Shown: positions 36,976 to 47,729 of the stretch, piece by piece
Layout of the letters: each line of letters begins with the position of its first letter
Numbering within the stretch: position 1 is the stretch's first letter
DNA from: Chrysogorgia sp. JL179-B06
Taxonomy: Eukaryota > Cnidaria > Anthozoa > Scleralcyonacea > Chrysogorgiidae
Direction: 5' to 3'
NCBI GenBank assembly: GCA_035772405.1
Contig: JAYKKM010000044.1
Coordinates: 836,001-900,000 of the forward strand
Length of the DNA stretch: 64,000 nucleotides
Made by a program: the position numbers and the translations under genes
The notes under the pieces: model-generated
What the model was told of the DNA's origin: nothing
The model's database searches: none
Seen by the model: only the letters and a program-made list of their open reading frames with translations

Positions 36976-36999
36976 TTTTCTGTTTCTTAAACATTTTTA

Positions 37000-38960
37000 A
37001 AATGCTAATGAGGTGACGTCTCGCATAAATTTACTGCATGCTTTCCATGTGATAAAATCACCAGGATATATCATCAACGAATGAATTAGGAGTCAACTTT
37101 TTTACTTCAAATTGTTTAATTATTTAATGATCACTGGTTAGCATTCAACTATTTTGGCATTCAACCGATTCACATCATGTATAGAATCCGGTTCAACTGC
37201 ATTATTATGCAACTGTTCAACTTACATCTGTTTAATATTACACTATGTTCACGATCTAGTATATTGTAAATGGATGTTGAGAATGGTTACAACACAAGGG
37301 GGGTCAACAAGGTTGGCAGACGTGCAGCATGCAGTGCGGCAGGGGCCTTGCCGTCCTGGCTGTGCGTAATGAATGTCTTACCCCATGCACATAGCGTATC
37401 CCAGAGTGCCCCAGAGTACCTACATGGAGCTCACATTGAGCTTGTTGGACCATAGTTATGCAGATGTAGAACTCACTGCTCTGGTATTGATTTAAACCTG
37501 CATAACCGCATCGGTTACGAGACTGTACCGCTGCGACTTTGACTTCAATAAGCCCACCATTTATTTTTGTAATTTTGCACAATATCACAACTGCCTTGGA
37601 TTTAGAGGCAGCACTTCCCTTGACTCTTGAGATAGTTGAACTTCTAGTTATACACAGGCACTTAATTAAACAACTCAAACAAGCATGTTTTAATTCAAAT
37701 TTTTAATGAAAGTGTACAGAAAATTGGTAAAAATCAATATAGAGAATCTACGGTAATGATCCAAAAGTGTTGTTCTATATGTATAGAAACACAACTCGAA
37801 CACTCGAAAAGGTTGGTGTACTACATAAATAGTGTGACATGTAGTAGGTCTTCCGTTTCACTCTCTGACGAAGCACCTTCGAGGCTAGAAAGGTTAGACC
37901 ACCGATTGACACTATTTTGGCAGATGAAACGTCAAAAGGGTACATTCACACAGAACCTGTTGTCTTATTCATTCACATGTTTTGTTATGCAAACATAATA
38001 TTTCGTTTAAACATACCGCGATGTTTAGTTTTGTATCGGAATAAATTTGTGGCTATTACAGAATAATGTGTGAGCCTAGTTGAACCGAGATAACTAAAGA
38101 TCGAATTTTTATCACTTGTTGGTCTAACCACACGAGTAGTTTCCAGCATTTTTCAAAACCACTTAAGAAAATTAAAATCGATCTCTAAACCGAGTTGGTG
38201 TACTGCCGATCAAATAGTGTGTTTATAGCAGGTCTAACGAGTAACGTCTTGAACGAATGCTCAGCTCGTCAGCCAGAGGATTGAGAGAGACACTACATTA
38301 CACGAAGGCCTTTGCTCGAAACGTTACTAGACCAGACCTGAAACAAGCGAAGCAAACGTTTAATAAAAGACGCGAGATTGAAATCGCTAGGCTAACTTTG
38401 CGGGTGCAGACGAGACTTTCAGACTAAAACGTCTGCTATTAAACTAACCGTTTCGGAGTTCGCGTACCGTAGAACTAAAACCGTTTGATGAAACTTCGTT
38501 TCTTCTACTACATCAATTCCGTCATAAAAGTTGAGCTTTCTCGGCGAAAATCATCTCGACTTCTCACAGACACAGGTGGTTTTAAGAGCAGTTTAAAGAC
38601 AACAACGCGAACAATGAAAACCAACTGTGTATTCTTAACAACGTATTTTTTCTTGGTTTCAACCATGTATAGAACAAGATATTTAAAGTATATTTTTATA
38701 CTTGAAGATCGTACCTGTACTTTTTCGGCGTGTCACACTGCAGCGCTGCTTTTTCGGAAAACTGAGCGGCTTCAACGGTTCGATTTCTCGCGGACGTTAT
38801 TAATTTTGACGCATAAATTATGGAATGTTCTTCGATATCTTAACACGTCGTCATTTGCCTCATGTTTAATTCAGTAATTTATGAATCTTTTTAATAGATC
38901 AAATAAGCCCATTGTCGTTGGGCAAATATGGTATATATCGCTTTCGTTGCTGGCCATTGA
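37000..38960. other. Intergenic, unrecognised
   Basis: Several short open frames but none with a recognisable family. Fragments near 37860-37890 and 38290-38330 carry acgaa...cgaaacgtt-type strings seen next to retroelement ends, which suggests decayed retroelement sequence. Confidence 0.35.
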
Positions 38961-38969
38961 GACGGGTAG

Positions 38970-39122
38970 TTCAGTGTCTGTAGTGATGTGGGAGAGCTTG
39001 GGGTAGACGGACGTCGATACATGGGACGATCGTCAAGCTCATATCCCCTGAAAAAATAGACAGGAATCGAACCTGTAACCTTCTGATTCTACTCCAAGCT
39101 CTCCCATATTCACTACAGCAGT
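38970..39122 (-). repeat. tRNA-derived sequence inside a hairpin
   Basis: On the minus strand a perfect T-arm-like sequence (acaggttcgattcctgt) gives a consensus B box. Upstream gggagagcttggagtag takes the place of the D/anticodon arms. The flanks (ctgtagtgatgtgggagagc and its inverse) close a hairpin around it. It is more likely a SINE or tRNA relic than a working tRNA. Confidence 0.5.
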
Positions 39123-40089
39123 GTATATATTAACAGTACATTTATATATATTAATATATAGTAGCATTGTCACAAGTAACTCGAGTTTTCGTTTTCGACA
39201 CAGCGGAACATAATTTCGCCTTGCGTTTAACACACTGCAATTAAGCGGGTCGATTTATCATTGGTTTAAATGCATCGTAAGTAAAGAGATAAAGGAAGAA
39301 GAAGGACACATTGTCCGAAACGTCGTCGATGAATACACGTATGTATACTCTTACTTAAGTATTTTTCGACACATTGAAGTTCTCTTATTTCTCCTTTTCA
39401 TATTATATCCAGTTCTTTTGAGAACTTAGCAGATTTCATATTTATTTTTATAAGACTGTTCGCTAGATTTAAAAATATAACTTACTATGGTCTATGTTAA
39501 AATCGTCTTCTTGAATGGTCTTGTTCCGTTATATCGAGTTGAGGTGTTCTATCCGGACTAATTTCGTATCGCCTAACCGGACTATAGTTTTATACCTGCA
39601 AAAAAGCAGGTCTGATTTTGTACCTGTCCGGTTCCAAATTCGTCCGGTATGCGTAAGTTTTGTAACCTAGCTAATTCGTTCAGAAAGAGTACTATGTTTT
39701 CGTTTTTTTATGTTGTTTTTTGCTTTTTAATCGAAAAGGTTGTCACCAGCACTAATTTCTCCCTCATTTGAGACTGATTCTGTATCAGATTGTCTGGCAT
39801 TTCCAAATTCGTCCTTTCTTTGTTGCAGGTATAGCTATATTTTGAATTTGCTCTGCATGAGTTCTGCGCATGAACTAATGTATAAATGTCGGTACCGTGT
39901 AAACGCAAAAATATCCGGATCAAAATAAAGACGGTACAGTGTAAACACGAATTTCATCCCGGATCCAAATTCGTCCGGTACCGACAGTGTGTGCGACTTC
40001 GCCGAACGCTTCGATGATCATTCGTGTTTATGAAAAATCAGATCTGCTCGATTAAATTTCAATGAGCCAATCTTGTTAATTCTGAATTA

Positions 40090-40795
40090 CTCTACTTCTA
40101 TTCCAAGCATATAGCCCCAAAAGACAAAGACTCCACTCCGATTTGGACCTGACCTCATTCAACCATCTATAATTCCGCAAGAAGTATTGGCGTTATTTTT
40201 GATAACACTATGTCGATGTATGCCCATGTTAACTCTGTTTATAAATCTGCCTTCTACCATCTTCGTAATATCGCTCGCATAAGAAAATTCCTATCTATAA
40301 AGACCACCAAAGGTCCAAAACCTTAATCCATGCATTCGTCACATCCGAAGCTGTACAAAATGCTGCTGCCCGTCTTATCACTTTTTCCTGCAAACGTGAT
40401 CACATCACTCCTATCCTTATGGATCTTCATTGGCTACCAGTTGCAGAACGTATCAAGTTTAAAATCCTCATTCTTACATTCAAATCTCTTAATGGACACG
40501 TTACATTCTACGAAAAACTCTCCGCTCTTCATCCGAAATTCTTCTCAACCGTGTCAATTTTAATCTACTCTCTGATGGCCATCGATCCTTCTCCGTTGCC
40601 GCTCCTGAACTCTGGAACACTTTACCTATAGAAGCATTAGATCTTCCCCAAATCTTTTTATTTTTAAATCCAAAATCAAAACACATCTATTTAAGTCTGT
40701 CTTTATAATTAATTTTTAAGTTTTTGTAAAGCGCCTAGAGCAGACCTGGATAGGCGCTATATAAATAAATAAATAAATATATTATTATTATTATA
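40090..40795 (+). pseudogene. Non-LTR retrotransposon 3' end (L2/CR1-like), frameshifted
   Basis: Across shifted plus-strand frames it encodes RT-distal motifs: HLRNIARIRKFLS near 40255, then NAAARLITFSCKRDHITPI and MDLHWLPVAERIKFKILI near 40350-40460, then FKSLNG. The W-x-P-x-x-x-R-I-x-F-K pattern is typical of the segment after the RT domain in L2/CR1/Rex-type LINEs. It ends with a gcgccta...taggcgc hairpin tail and ATAAATAAATA/ATT repeats at 40740-40795. Several frame breaks; inactive and 5'-truncated. Confidence 0.8.
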
Positions 40796-40799
40796 TTAG

Positions 40800-42840
40800 T
40801 TCCGATAAAAACATCAAGATTGATGTAAAAGTTGATTATACTCGAAGACATGAATTTGCCAAAACTCGTTGTCGGCGAGGAGACTACGCACTAACTCCTG
40901 AGTTCGACATGCAATTTCATTGGTGCAATTTCAGAAAATTTTCTTCCGAACGGCCGCGCCACGTCGTCGATAGAATGAAAAAATCCCCGATCAACCGCCG
41001 TGTATATACATTGTTGGTGCCAACTGAATTCATGTGAATGACTGAATGGTCCTTGAACATCCAAGATGTTTTCTCTGTTTATCAATATCATTGAACAGTT
41101 TCTTTTCCGTTTGATATTTACTGCGTGTAATCTTACCATACACTATGTTGGATTTTTAAATATTTTTAACAAAGTTACTATAGTCTGTTCATGCCACACC
41201 GCGGCTCAACACAACACTGAACCACAGGACTGTAGTAGTTCGCAATTTGGTAACGAAAAACCGTATACCTAATACTGAAAATATGCCTCAAAAATAGGCC
41301 ATGCGTTTTACACCAGTTCAAATACCGTGAAAGAGAATGATGGTTACACATGCATGGATAAAACAAAGTAAGATTAGGGGGAATTAAACTCGCAGCGTTT
41401 GATTTTGTTTGAGTAAAGTAAACCGCGTTGGACAAAACAATGTTTCCCACAGTGTCATCTCTATCTTCGTATTCTTTAAACTATTTTGCATAAAAACCAT
41501 CGAGTCAACGGGATATGTCTAGGCCTGTTCTCGTTGATTCGAAATTGGAATTTAAGGTATGCAGGATTCAGCGAAAATCAGTGAATTCGAGCCTCTGTTC
41601 CTAAAATATAGTTTTTTTCTCTTAGCAAAGATGATATCATTGTTGAGTATATCGCGAATTAGTTAACGTCTTAACGATAGGTCATGGTGCACTGCTGAAA
41701 GAGAGCAAAGGCCTCCGTTCGGCTGAACAACACCTTTTGGAGTATTCGACTTGTGGATTAAGATTGATATTTCGACAAACAAAAACGAAAACCAACTCGT
41801 GACAACTGATAATCTCAGTTCAGTAAACCAAGAGATGAAAATGTCTTTTCGTAAACTCTATTTACAACTATAACAAAAGTAACACGATACAGTACAGAAT
41901 CAAGAGATGAATCAAATTCAATGGATATGGTACTGTCTCTCGTATATGACAACAATTATCTAATATTGAAACTAACATTATAAAAATGCGTCAAACGAAA
42001 TCGTTTTGAAATCCAGAGTAATTTGCGATTCCCCAAGTTAAAGAAATGAGTCACCTGAACCGGTGTTATTGGTCAGAAATATACGAAAACTTATGAGATA
42101 TAGGGAACAGCTGATGAGAGACAAATATACCAGCTTGTTTGCCGGCACCAACGGGTATATCATAAGTCCAAGCATGAAGCAACAGCCAAAACTTCACAGT
42201 GAAACGAACTTAGTTTAGCATTTCACAAAACGTGACTTCAGCCACATGACATACAAATAAACTATTAAACTTTTAAGCCAATTGCATTTGATCAACAGTA
42301 CGACAAACGCCGCGTTAATCGAGTAAGACCTGTTCGCTTTCGGCGAAAGTGACCAAGCGATCGCGAGCAACATTTCCTAATCTTCGCGACTAAGAGAACT
42401 ACACCATTCGACAATAATGTAACAAAATATATGTACTCACCCAATTAGATTTCCTGAAGCACTGAAGTTTTCTTCTAATTTTCCAAAAACGTTCTTCACT
42501 GCTGCAGTTGTCTCCAATGCCTCGGCTTAGAGGGAGGCGATTTTTATATTGTTTGGTCATAGATTTGTCTGCGCACGCGTTGTGCATTCAGGTGATTCCC
42601 GCGTGGGAGGAACAGATATTACGATTCTGCGAACTAATAATCCCGCTAATGCTTCACGTTTTCCAGGAAGATGACAATTTGTAAAAGTGCAACGTTTGAT
42701 AATTCTCTCATATCGCAAATGCCGCATAGGAGGGGGCCGGGGAGGCAGAGGTAAGACCTGTGTACGTCAACGTTGATAGGAGTTCAACAAGGTGCATCGA
42801 CCTATACGTTACCGACAATGGTTACCGCCATTGTCAAACC
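40800..42840. other. Intergenic, unrecognised
   Basis: No gene supported on either strand. A region near 42300-42600 is less AT-rich but shows no coding signal. Confidence 0.35.
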
Positions 42841-42847
42841 ACGTGCA

Positions 42848-42945
42848 GTGCATATGATCACTAATCTCTAAATAAAGACTGGATCGAGCAACTATTGTTC
42901 AGAAAATGAAGCCGGAAGTAGCTCGTGGCGGCCATCTTGTTAGGA
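42848..42945. mobile_element. Partial hAT-type MITE, third copy
   Basis: gactggatcgagcaactatt and attgttcagaaaatgaag match the left ends at 11624 and 33880. The terminal CACTAATCTC is mutated, and the right end was not found. Confidence 0.6.
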
Positions 42946-43621
42946 CCACGGTATATAGTTTTACTATAGGCGACAGAGACTATCTGTCTCTGATCTTTTA
43001 AGATGTTAAATGAATCAGTTGTCCAAGGTTTTCCCATAATATAGAACACAAACTACGTGGCTATATAACAATAACTATGAAAAATGATATAAAACAAGCG
43101 TTCACTGATAAAAGTTTTTATTGATTCGCGCTTTCGGCTGTCAGACTACAGCCTTCAACAGGTTAAGAGAAATATGGAAATCTACATCTATATATATACA
43201 AGCAAAAGAGTATCAGTGAATGCTTGTTTTATATCATTATGCATAAACCTGATATCGGCTCGTATATTTTTCTAGTAACTATACGAAGTATGAGGAATTA
43301 GTGCGTGGCGACCACGGTGGTCACTAATCCTTCGCAGTTTCCTGGAATTAAGATAACAATTTGTAAATGCAACGTTTGACAATTTTCTCAGATTGCGTCA
43401 TCGCCTCTCATATCGCGAATGCCGCATAGGAGTTCATCCAAGTACGGCTGCCATTGTCATACCACGTGCATACAGAAGAAGAATTGCGTATATATTGCGC
43501 AAGGTCGCGGTTTCAATTCTGGTCCTGGTTTGGTCTTAAAATATAGCTATATATTCTAATACACAAAATTTCCCTTCACCATAAATCCTTATAACAAGAA
43601 GTTGCGAGTGTGACACGCTGA

Positions 43622-44092
43622 CAACCTCGTTCCCAGGGCATTTTGCCTCGGTGGAAGGTCGGCGAAAATGGCCCTGGGATCGGCTGGTCTCATGACACCC
43701 AGAATTTCTGGGTGTTTAGATATGATAATTTTTGTGGTCTTTGTTCCATTGCCTTTGTCTACTTTGTTGACCTGAATAATTGAGAAATGTTCAATGCTCT
43801 TCAGAGTTGTTCATGTCAGCATTCGTAGGCATAAAAGCAGCTAACAAACTTAATAATCCACCATACATCTATGGTTATCTCTTACAAAAGGTATGAAGAA
43901 GTATATATCCAATTTAGCGAAAGCTATCATTTCTAATTTGCTGTAAAATTTTAAGACAGCATCAGATTTAGATGAATAAATTATACTCGGCTGAATGACA
44001 AGCCAATCGCATTATAGAATGGACCAGCCGATCCCAGGGCCATTTTCGCCGACCTTCCGCTGTGGAGGCAAAATGCCCTGGGTACGAGGTTG
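43622..44092. mobile_element. MULE-type MITE, CAACCTCGT family, copy 3
   Basis: Ends CAACCTCGTTCCCAGGGCAT and ...GGGTACGAGGTTG, flanked by the exact 9-bp repeat acacgctga at 43613-43621 and 44093-44101. Internal sequence (acacccagaatttctgg, ggctggtc) matches 27403-27815. Confidence 0.9.
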
Positions 44093-44554
44093 ACACGCTG
44101 AGTGTTCTTGTTCACTCTGCTTTCGGTGAGCGTTTATAAAGAGTGTCAACCCTACCGTGACGCATTGCACGCTCGGTCGGCCATTTTTTGAAGCACGAAA
44201 TGATTCATTTTGTATTTGAATTGAAAGAAGACATATCTTAGAAAGTAATTATTTCAGCATTTTTGTAAACGCAACGTTTTCTTGACTTTCGTTTCGAATT
44301 TTGTCAACTTTGACTGACGCGAAGCGTGCAAGACCAAGTGACGAGGTTCAATTAAACAAAAAAATCAGGTTTCGAGTCGACGTATTTGGATTGTGAATGA
44401 ATGAATGAATGAGAAAGCATCTATAGGGTTTTCTGAGCAGATTCGGCGAATTTCCGGAGTATTTTTTCCACGGAAAGATAAACACAAACGCGCAATGCAC
44501 GACGGTTAATCCAAATTCCGGTTTTTGCAATTTGCATGGCCGCTGCGCTGTCTT

Positions 44555-44645
44555 TACGGTCGCAGAAGTAGTGAAGCAGTGAAGCGTGTTTCCTTTATTA
44601 TGACAAAAGAAACACGCTTCACTGCTTCACGACCGCATAGCAGCC
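44555..44645. repeat. Hairpin with gtgaagcagtgaagcgtgtt arms
   Basis: The left arm cagtgaagcgtgtttc and the right arm gaaacacgcttcactg are separated by about 15 bp. The outer arms extend to ggtcgcag/gaccgc. Confidence 0.75.
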
Positions 44646-45496
44646 GCTACCACTCGTAGGGAATTCCCCTACGGTAGGTTAGTTTATTAGATAACAGGCT
44701 GGAAGCCCTATTGAATTTGATAGGGTTCCGAGGGCCACGTTTAAGGTCGTTATCCGATCAAAAGACCCGAAAGTCTTACTATTTGCTGATATTATTGCAA
44801 ATGCGCAGCACTTTCTCCTCGATTATGATTATTTTTAATAATAGAACTGCATGCTAACCCCAAAACAACTTAGATCCTAACCCTAACCCCAGTCTGAATT
44901 GATGGCAAAGTGCGGAAAAGGTGGTAAACTTCCAAGATTTTTAGTGACGAAATATTGACATTGCAGCCCTTCATCAGAGTCGTAAGACGAGATGAAATAA
45001 ATAGGGCTTATTATATATAAATTGGTTTATATATATATGCCAAACGGGTGTCACAAGTAGAAAGTAGCCAATCAAATGCACGGGAGATAAACAAACGATT
45101 ATTAATGAGATGCGAAAAGTTAAATCATTTGCTATTTTTACAGTCGATCAGCAAACAGACTGAGGGGGAGGGAGAAATGACAGGTCCAATATTCAAGGCG
45201 ATTATGCGATAGTAAAGCAGTAAGAAACAAAAACTTGAAAAGGAATGAAAGTGCATGAGCTAATAATAAAAAGTTCCAAGCAAACTAAAATAACAAAAAA
45301 CTTGTAGGAGATTAAATAAAAGAAAAACGTTCGTTAAGACCAAGAGGATGTGTGTGCCAAGTTTAAAACTTATCTTGCCACTTGCGGTTATCGTTACCAC
45401 CTGAGATGAGAAGGATGGCACAGACTTTCATGTCTGAAACCAAATGGTTAGAGCTGTTGAAATGGCGGGCTACAGGTTTGTCAACATCATTGTTCC

Positions 45497-47290
45497 CAGG
45501 GGCGCAACTAGAAAATTTCGAGGGCAGGGGTTGAATGCAAGAAAAGGGCAAACTCGCCCAGTCGTCAATTGGTGGCGGAAAATTTGTAAATTTTGAAAAT
45601 TTGAGGGCTAACTACAACCTCTAGGGGGGTCGGGGTGCATGCTCTCCCGGAAAATTTTTGAAAACTAGAGTCTCTGAAATGGTATTTCCTGCATTCTGAG
45701 ATTGTTCCTCACAGAATTGTCAGGTTCATTGATTGTGCCCAAAATGTCCAAAATGTGCACATTTGGGAGGTGAGGAAGCCTGTAAGAACCGACATGGCAC
45801 CAGAATTCAAGGGGAAAACGAACCAGACCATTGAATAATTTAGTTTATCTTTCGCTGAATATCCGTTGGCGTTAAACAAGGGAAAAACAGTGTTTTAGCT
45901 CTAAAATCCTAAAAATATTGGGGGTGGGGCTTAGCCCACCCATTTCAAATATTGGGGGGCTATAACCAACCGCCGCCCTTGCGCTCAGTATTTTAAACAA
46001 TTTGGGATACTAGATATCTTCGTTATGTTTCTTCAAGAACACTCAACAACCACCACCACAACAACAACCTTACACAGCAACAACACCCAAAAATTAACAT
46101 GAATGATTTACAAAATATATAAAGCACGTTCTATGAGTTAATGACACGCGTGTAGCATCTTTTACAAGGCAGAGTGTGTTTGAGTATGTAGACTATATAC
46201 ATTAAGAACAAACTCGGGCCTGTTCTGCCACTTCTTCAGCTCTCCGCAGAAAATGCCAGTGCTTCCACTTTTTATTTTTGAAATTCCTTGCTTTCGTGTC
46301 AAAATTTCCTTAGATTTCCTTGACCAAGGAAGAAAATTTCCTTGAAATTTCCTTGAGAAAGCTTTTAGTTTACAGTCCAACTTTTAGGCGCGGCCTACAA
46401 CTGAAGTCCGTGTAGGAGACTGGACCGACCAACTACTTACTTAATTAGTTAATTTTAAAAGAGCAAAAGTGAAGAGAAATGAGATATATCAGATATTAAC
46501 AGATTAACTATATTGTATTAATTATGCAATCTATACTATGTCTATATTTCATCTATATTTCACAGTCTCACAATTCACAATCACAAATCACACTTTACAG
46601 CCTCGAAGGCGGAGACATGTTTGAACAGTTTAATTTGCATTTGTCATTTGATGATTTGAATATTTATGACAAGAACGAGCCGACTCAGCCGAGCCTGCCG
46701 TCGCTGCCGACGAGACGCTTTTGTCGCTTTAGCACTTCATGTAATATAAATATTCGCGTTCACAGGCCGCAGTACCAGCAGGTTGCATTTTATGACTTTT
46801 TAATAGGCTACGTTTACTTTATTTATTGAAATTGATGTGACAACTGCAAGAATTTATCAAAAGTTGTCTGATTACAATATTTCCTTAGATTTCCTTGAAT
46901 TTCCTTAGATTTCCTTAAATTTTTTCCTTCCTTGAAAATTCCTTTTTGGGGTCAAAATATCCTTCAAAAAGGAAATTTCCTTGAAAGTGGAAGCACTGGA
47001 AAATGCGGAAAACCGCTGAAAGCAGGAACACGGGCGTAAGAAGACTCGTACCCAGAGCCTCGCCGCGCCCGGTTAGACCGAGCTGGAAGCCTCTGCAGAG
47101 TCTCGCCAGATTTGCAGAGAATTGTATTGCGTACTACGTACAACAGACGATTACTTATCTGTTTATCTAATGTCTAAGTAAGTATTGATAGATAGTATTA
47201 GAGGTCTCACAAAAAGGACAGGAGTTAAAAAGGGCAGGGGTTAAAAGGGGCAGGGGTTGCAACCCCCCCCCCCCTCTAGTTGCGCCCCTG
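45497..47290. mobile_element. 1.8-kb TIR element inside the Penelope-like fragment
   Basis: The termini CAGGGGCGCAACTAGA and TCTAGTTGCGCCCCTG are perfect inverted repeats. Both flanks carry gttcc (a 5-bp duplication), and removing the element with one gttcc restores the interrupted Penelope-like frame. G-rich and C-rich tracts lie near both ends. No intact transposase; it contains the nested element at 46257-46998. Confidence 0.8.
46257..46998. mobile_element. hAT-type element nested in the 1.8-kb element
   Basis: Ends CAGTGCTTCCACTTT and AAAGTGGAAGCACTG-like, flanked by the exact 8-bp repeat gaaaatgc at 46249-46256 and 46999-47006. Both halves are rich in atttcctt-type subterminal repeats. 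The fragment at about 47975-48056 ends in the same aaagtggaagcactgg. Confidence 0.85.
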
Positions 47291-47729
47291 GTTCCTCACG
47301 GAACGAAGATGTTCAGCAAACCTGTCTGAAAGGCGTCGCTCAGTTTCACCGATGTATATTTTAGGAAATTTATCGCAAGAAATGCAATACTATGATGTTA
47401 ATTGGTGGACGTGCATGAAAAAGTATGTCGGATTGTGTGGTCGAATTTGGGGGCAGTATTAACTGTAGTGGGATTGAGGAAAGGGCATGTGTTGCAGCGG
47501 GAACGGCCGCAAGAAAATCAGTTCCCGCTTAGTTGTGCTGAGGTATTTTGCTTAAGGGCAGTGGCACTGTGTACTAAGGAATCACGAATGTTTGTATTAC
47601 AAGAGCCTTTGAACAACAGGTTTAGTATGTTTTATTGATCTTCGCTTTAAACAAAGCTGGTTCATCACAAGAATTATACTATCAGCCCTTGTTGTTGGAA
47701 ACTTTCAAATATTTAACAATAATCCTAAT

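Larger units (their letters stand above)
45363..47640 (-). pseudogene. Penelope-like element fragment with GIY-YIG motif, split by an insertion
   Basis: Upstream part (47640-47291, minus, several frame breaks): GSCNTNIRDSLVHSA, a CNTCPF motif and KIYIGETERRLSDRF. Downstream part (45496-45363): NDVDKPVARHFNSSNH, then ISGGNDNRKWQDK. Together these are the GIY-YIG-type endonuclease region that follows the RT in Penelope-like elements. The two parts are contiguous if 45497-47290 is treated as an insertion. Sequence down to about 44930 (cattgcagcccttcatcaga) may be the element's 3' region. Inactive. Confidence 0.8.

Noticed and set aside
38485..38877. 130-codon open frame on plus strand
   Set aside because: No domain, no plausible splice context, and flanked by repeat-like sequence; cannot be supported.
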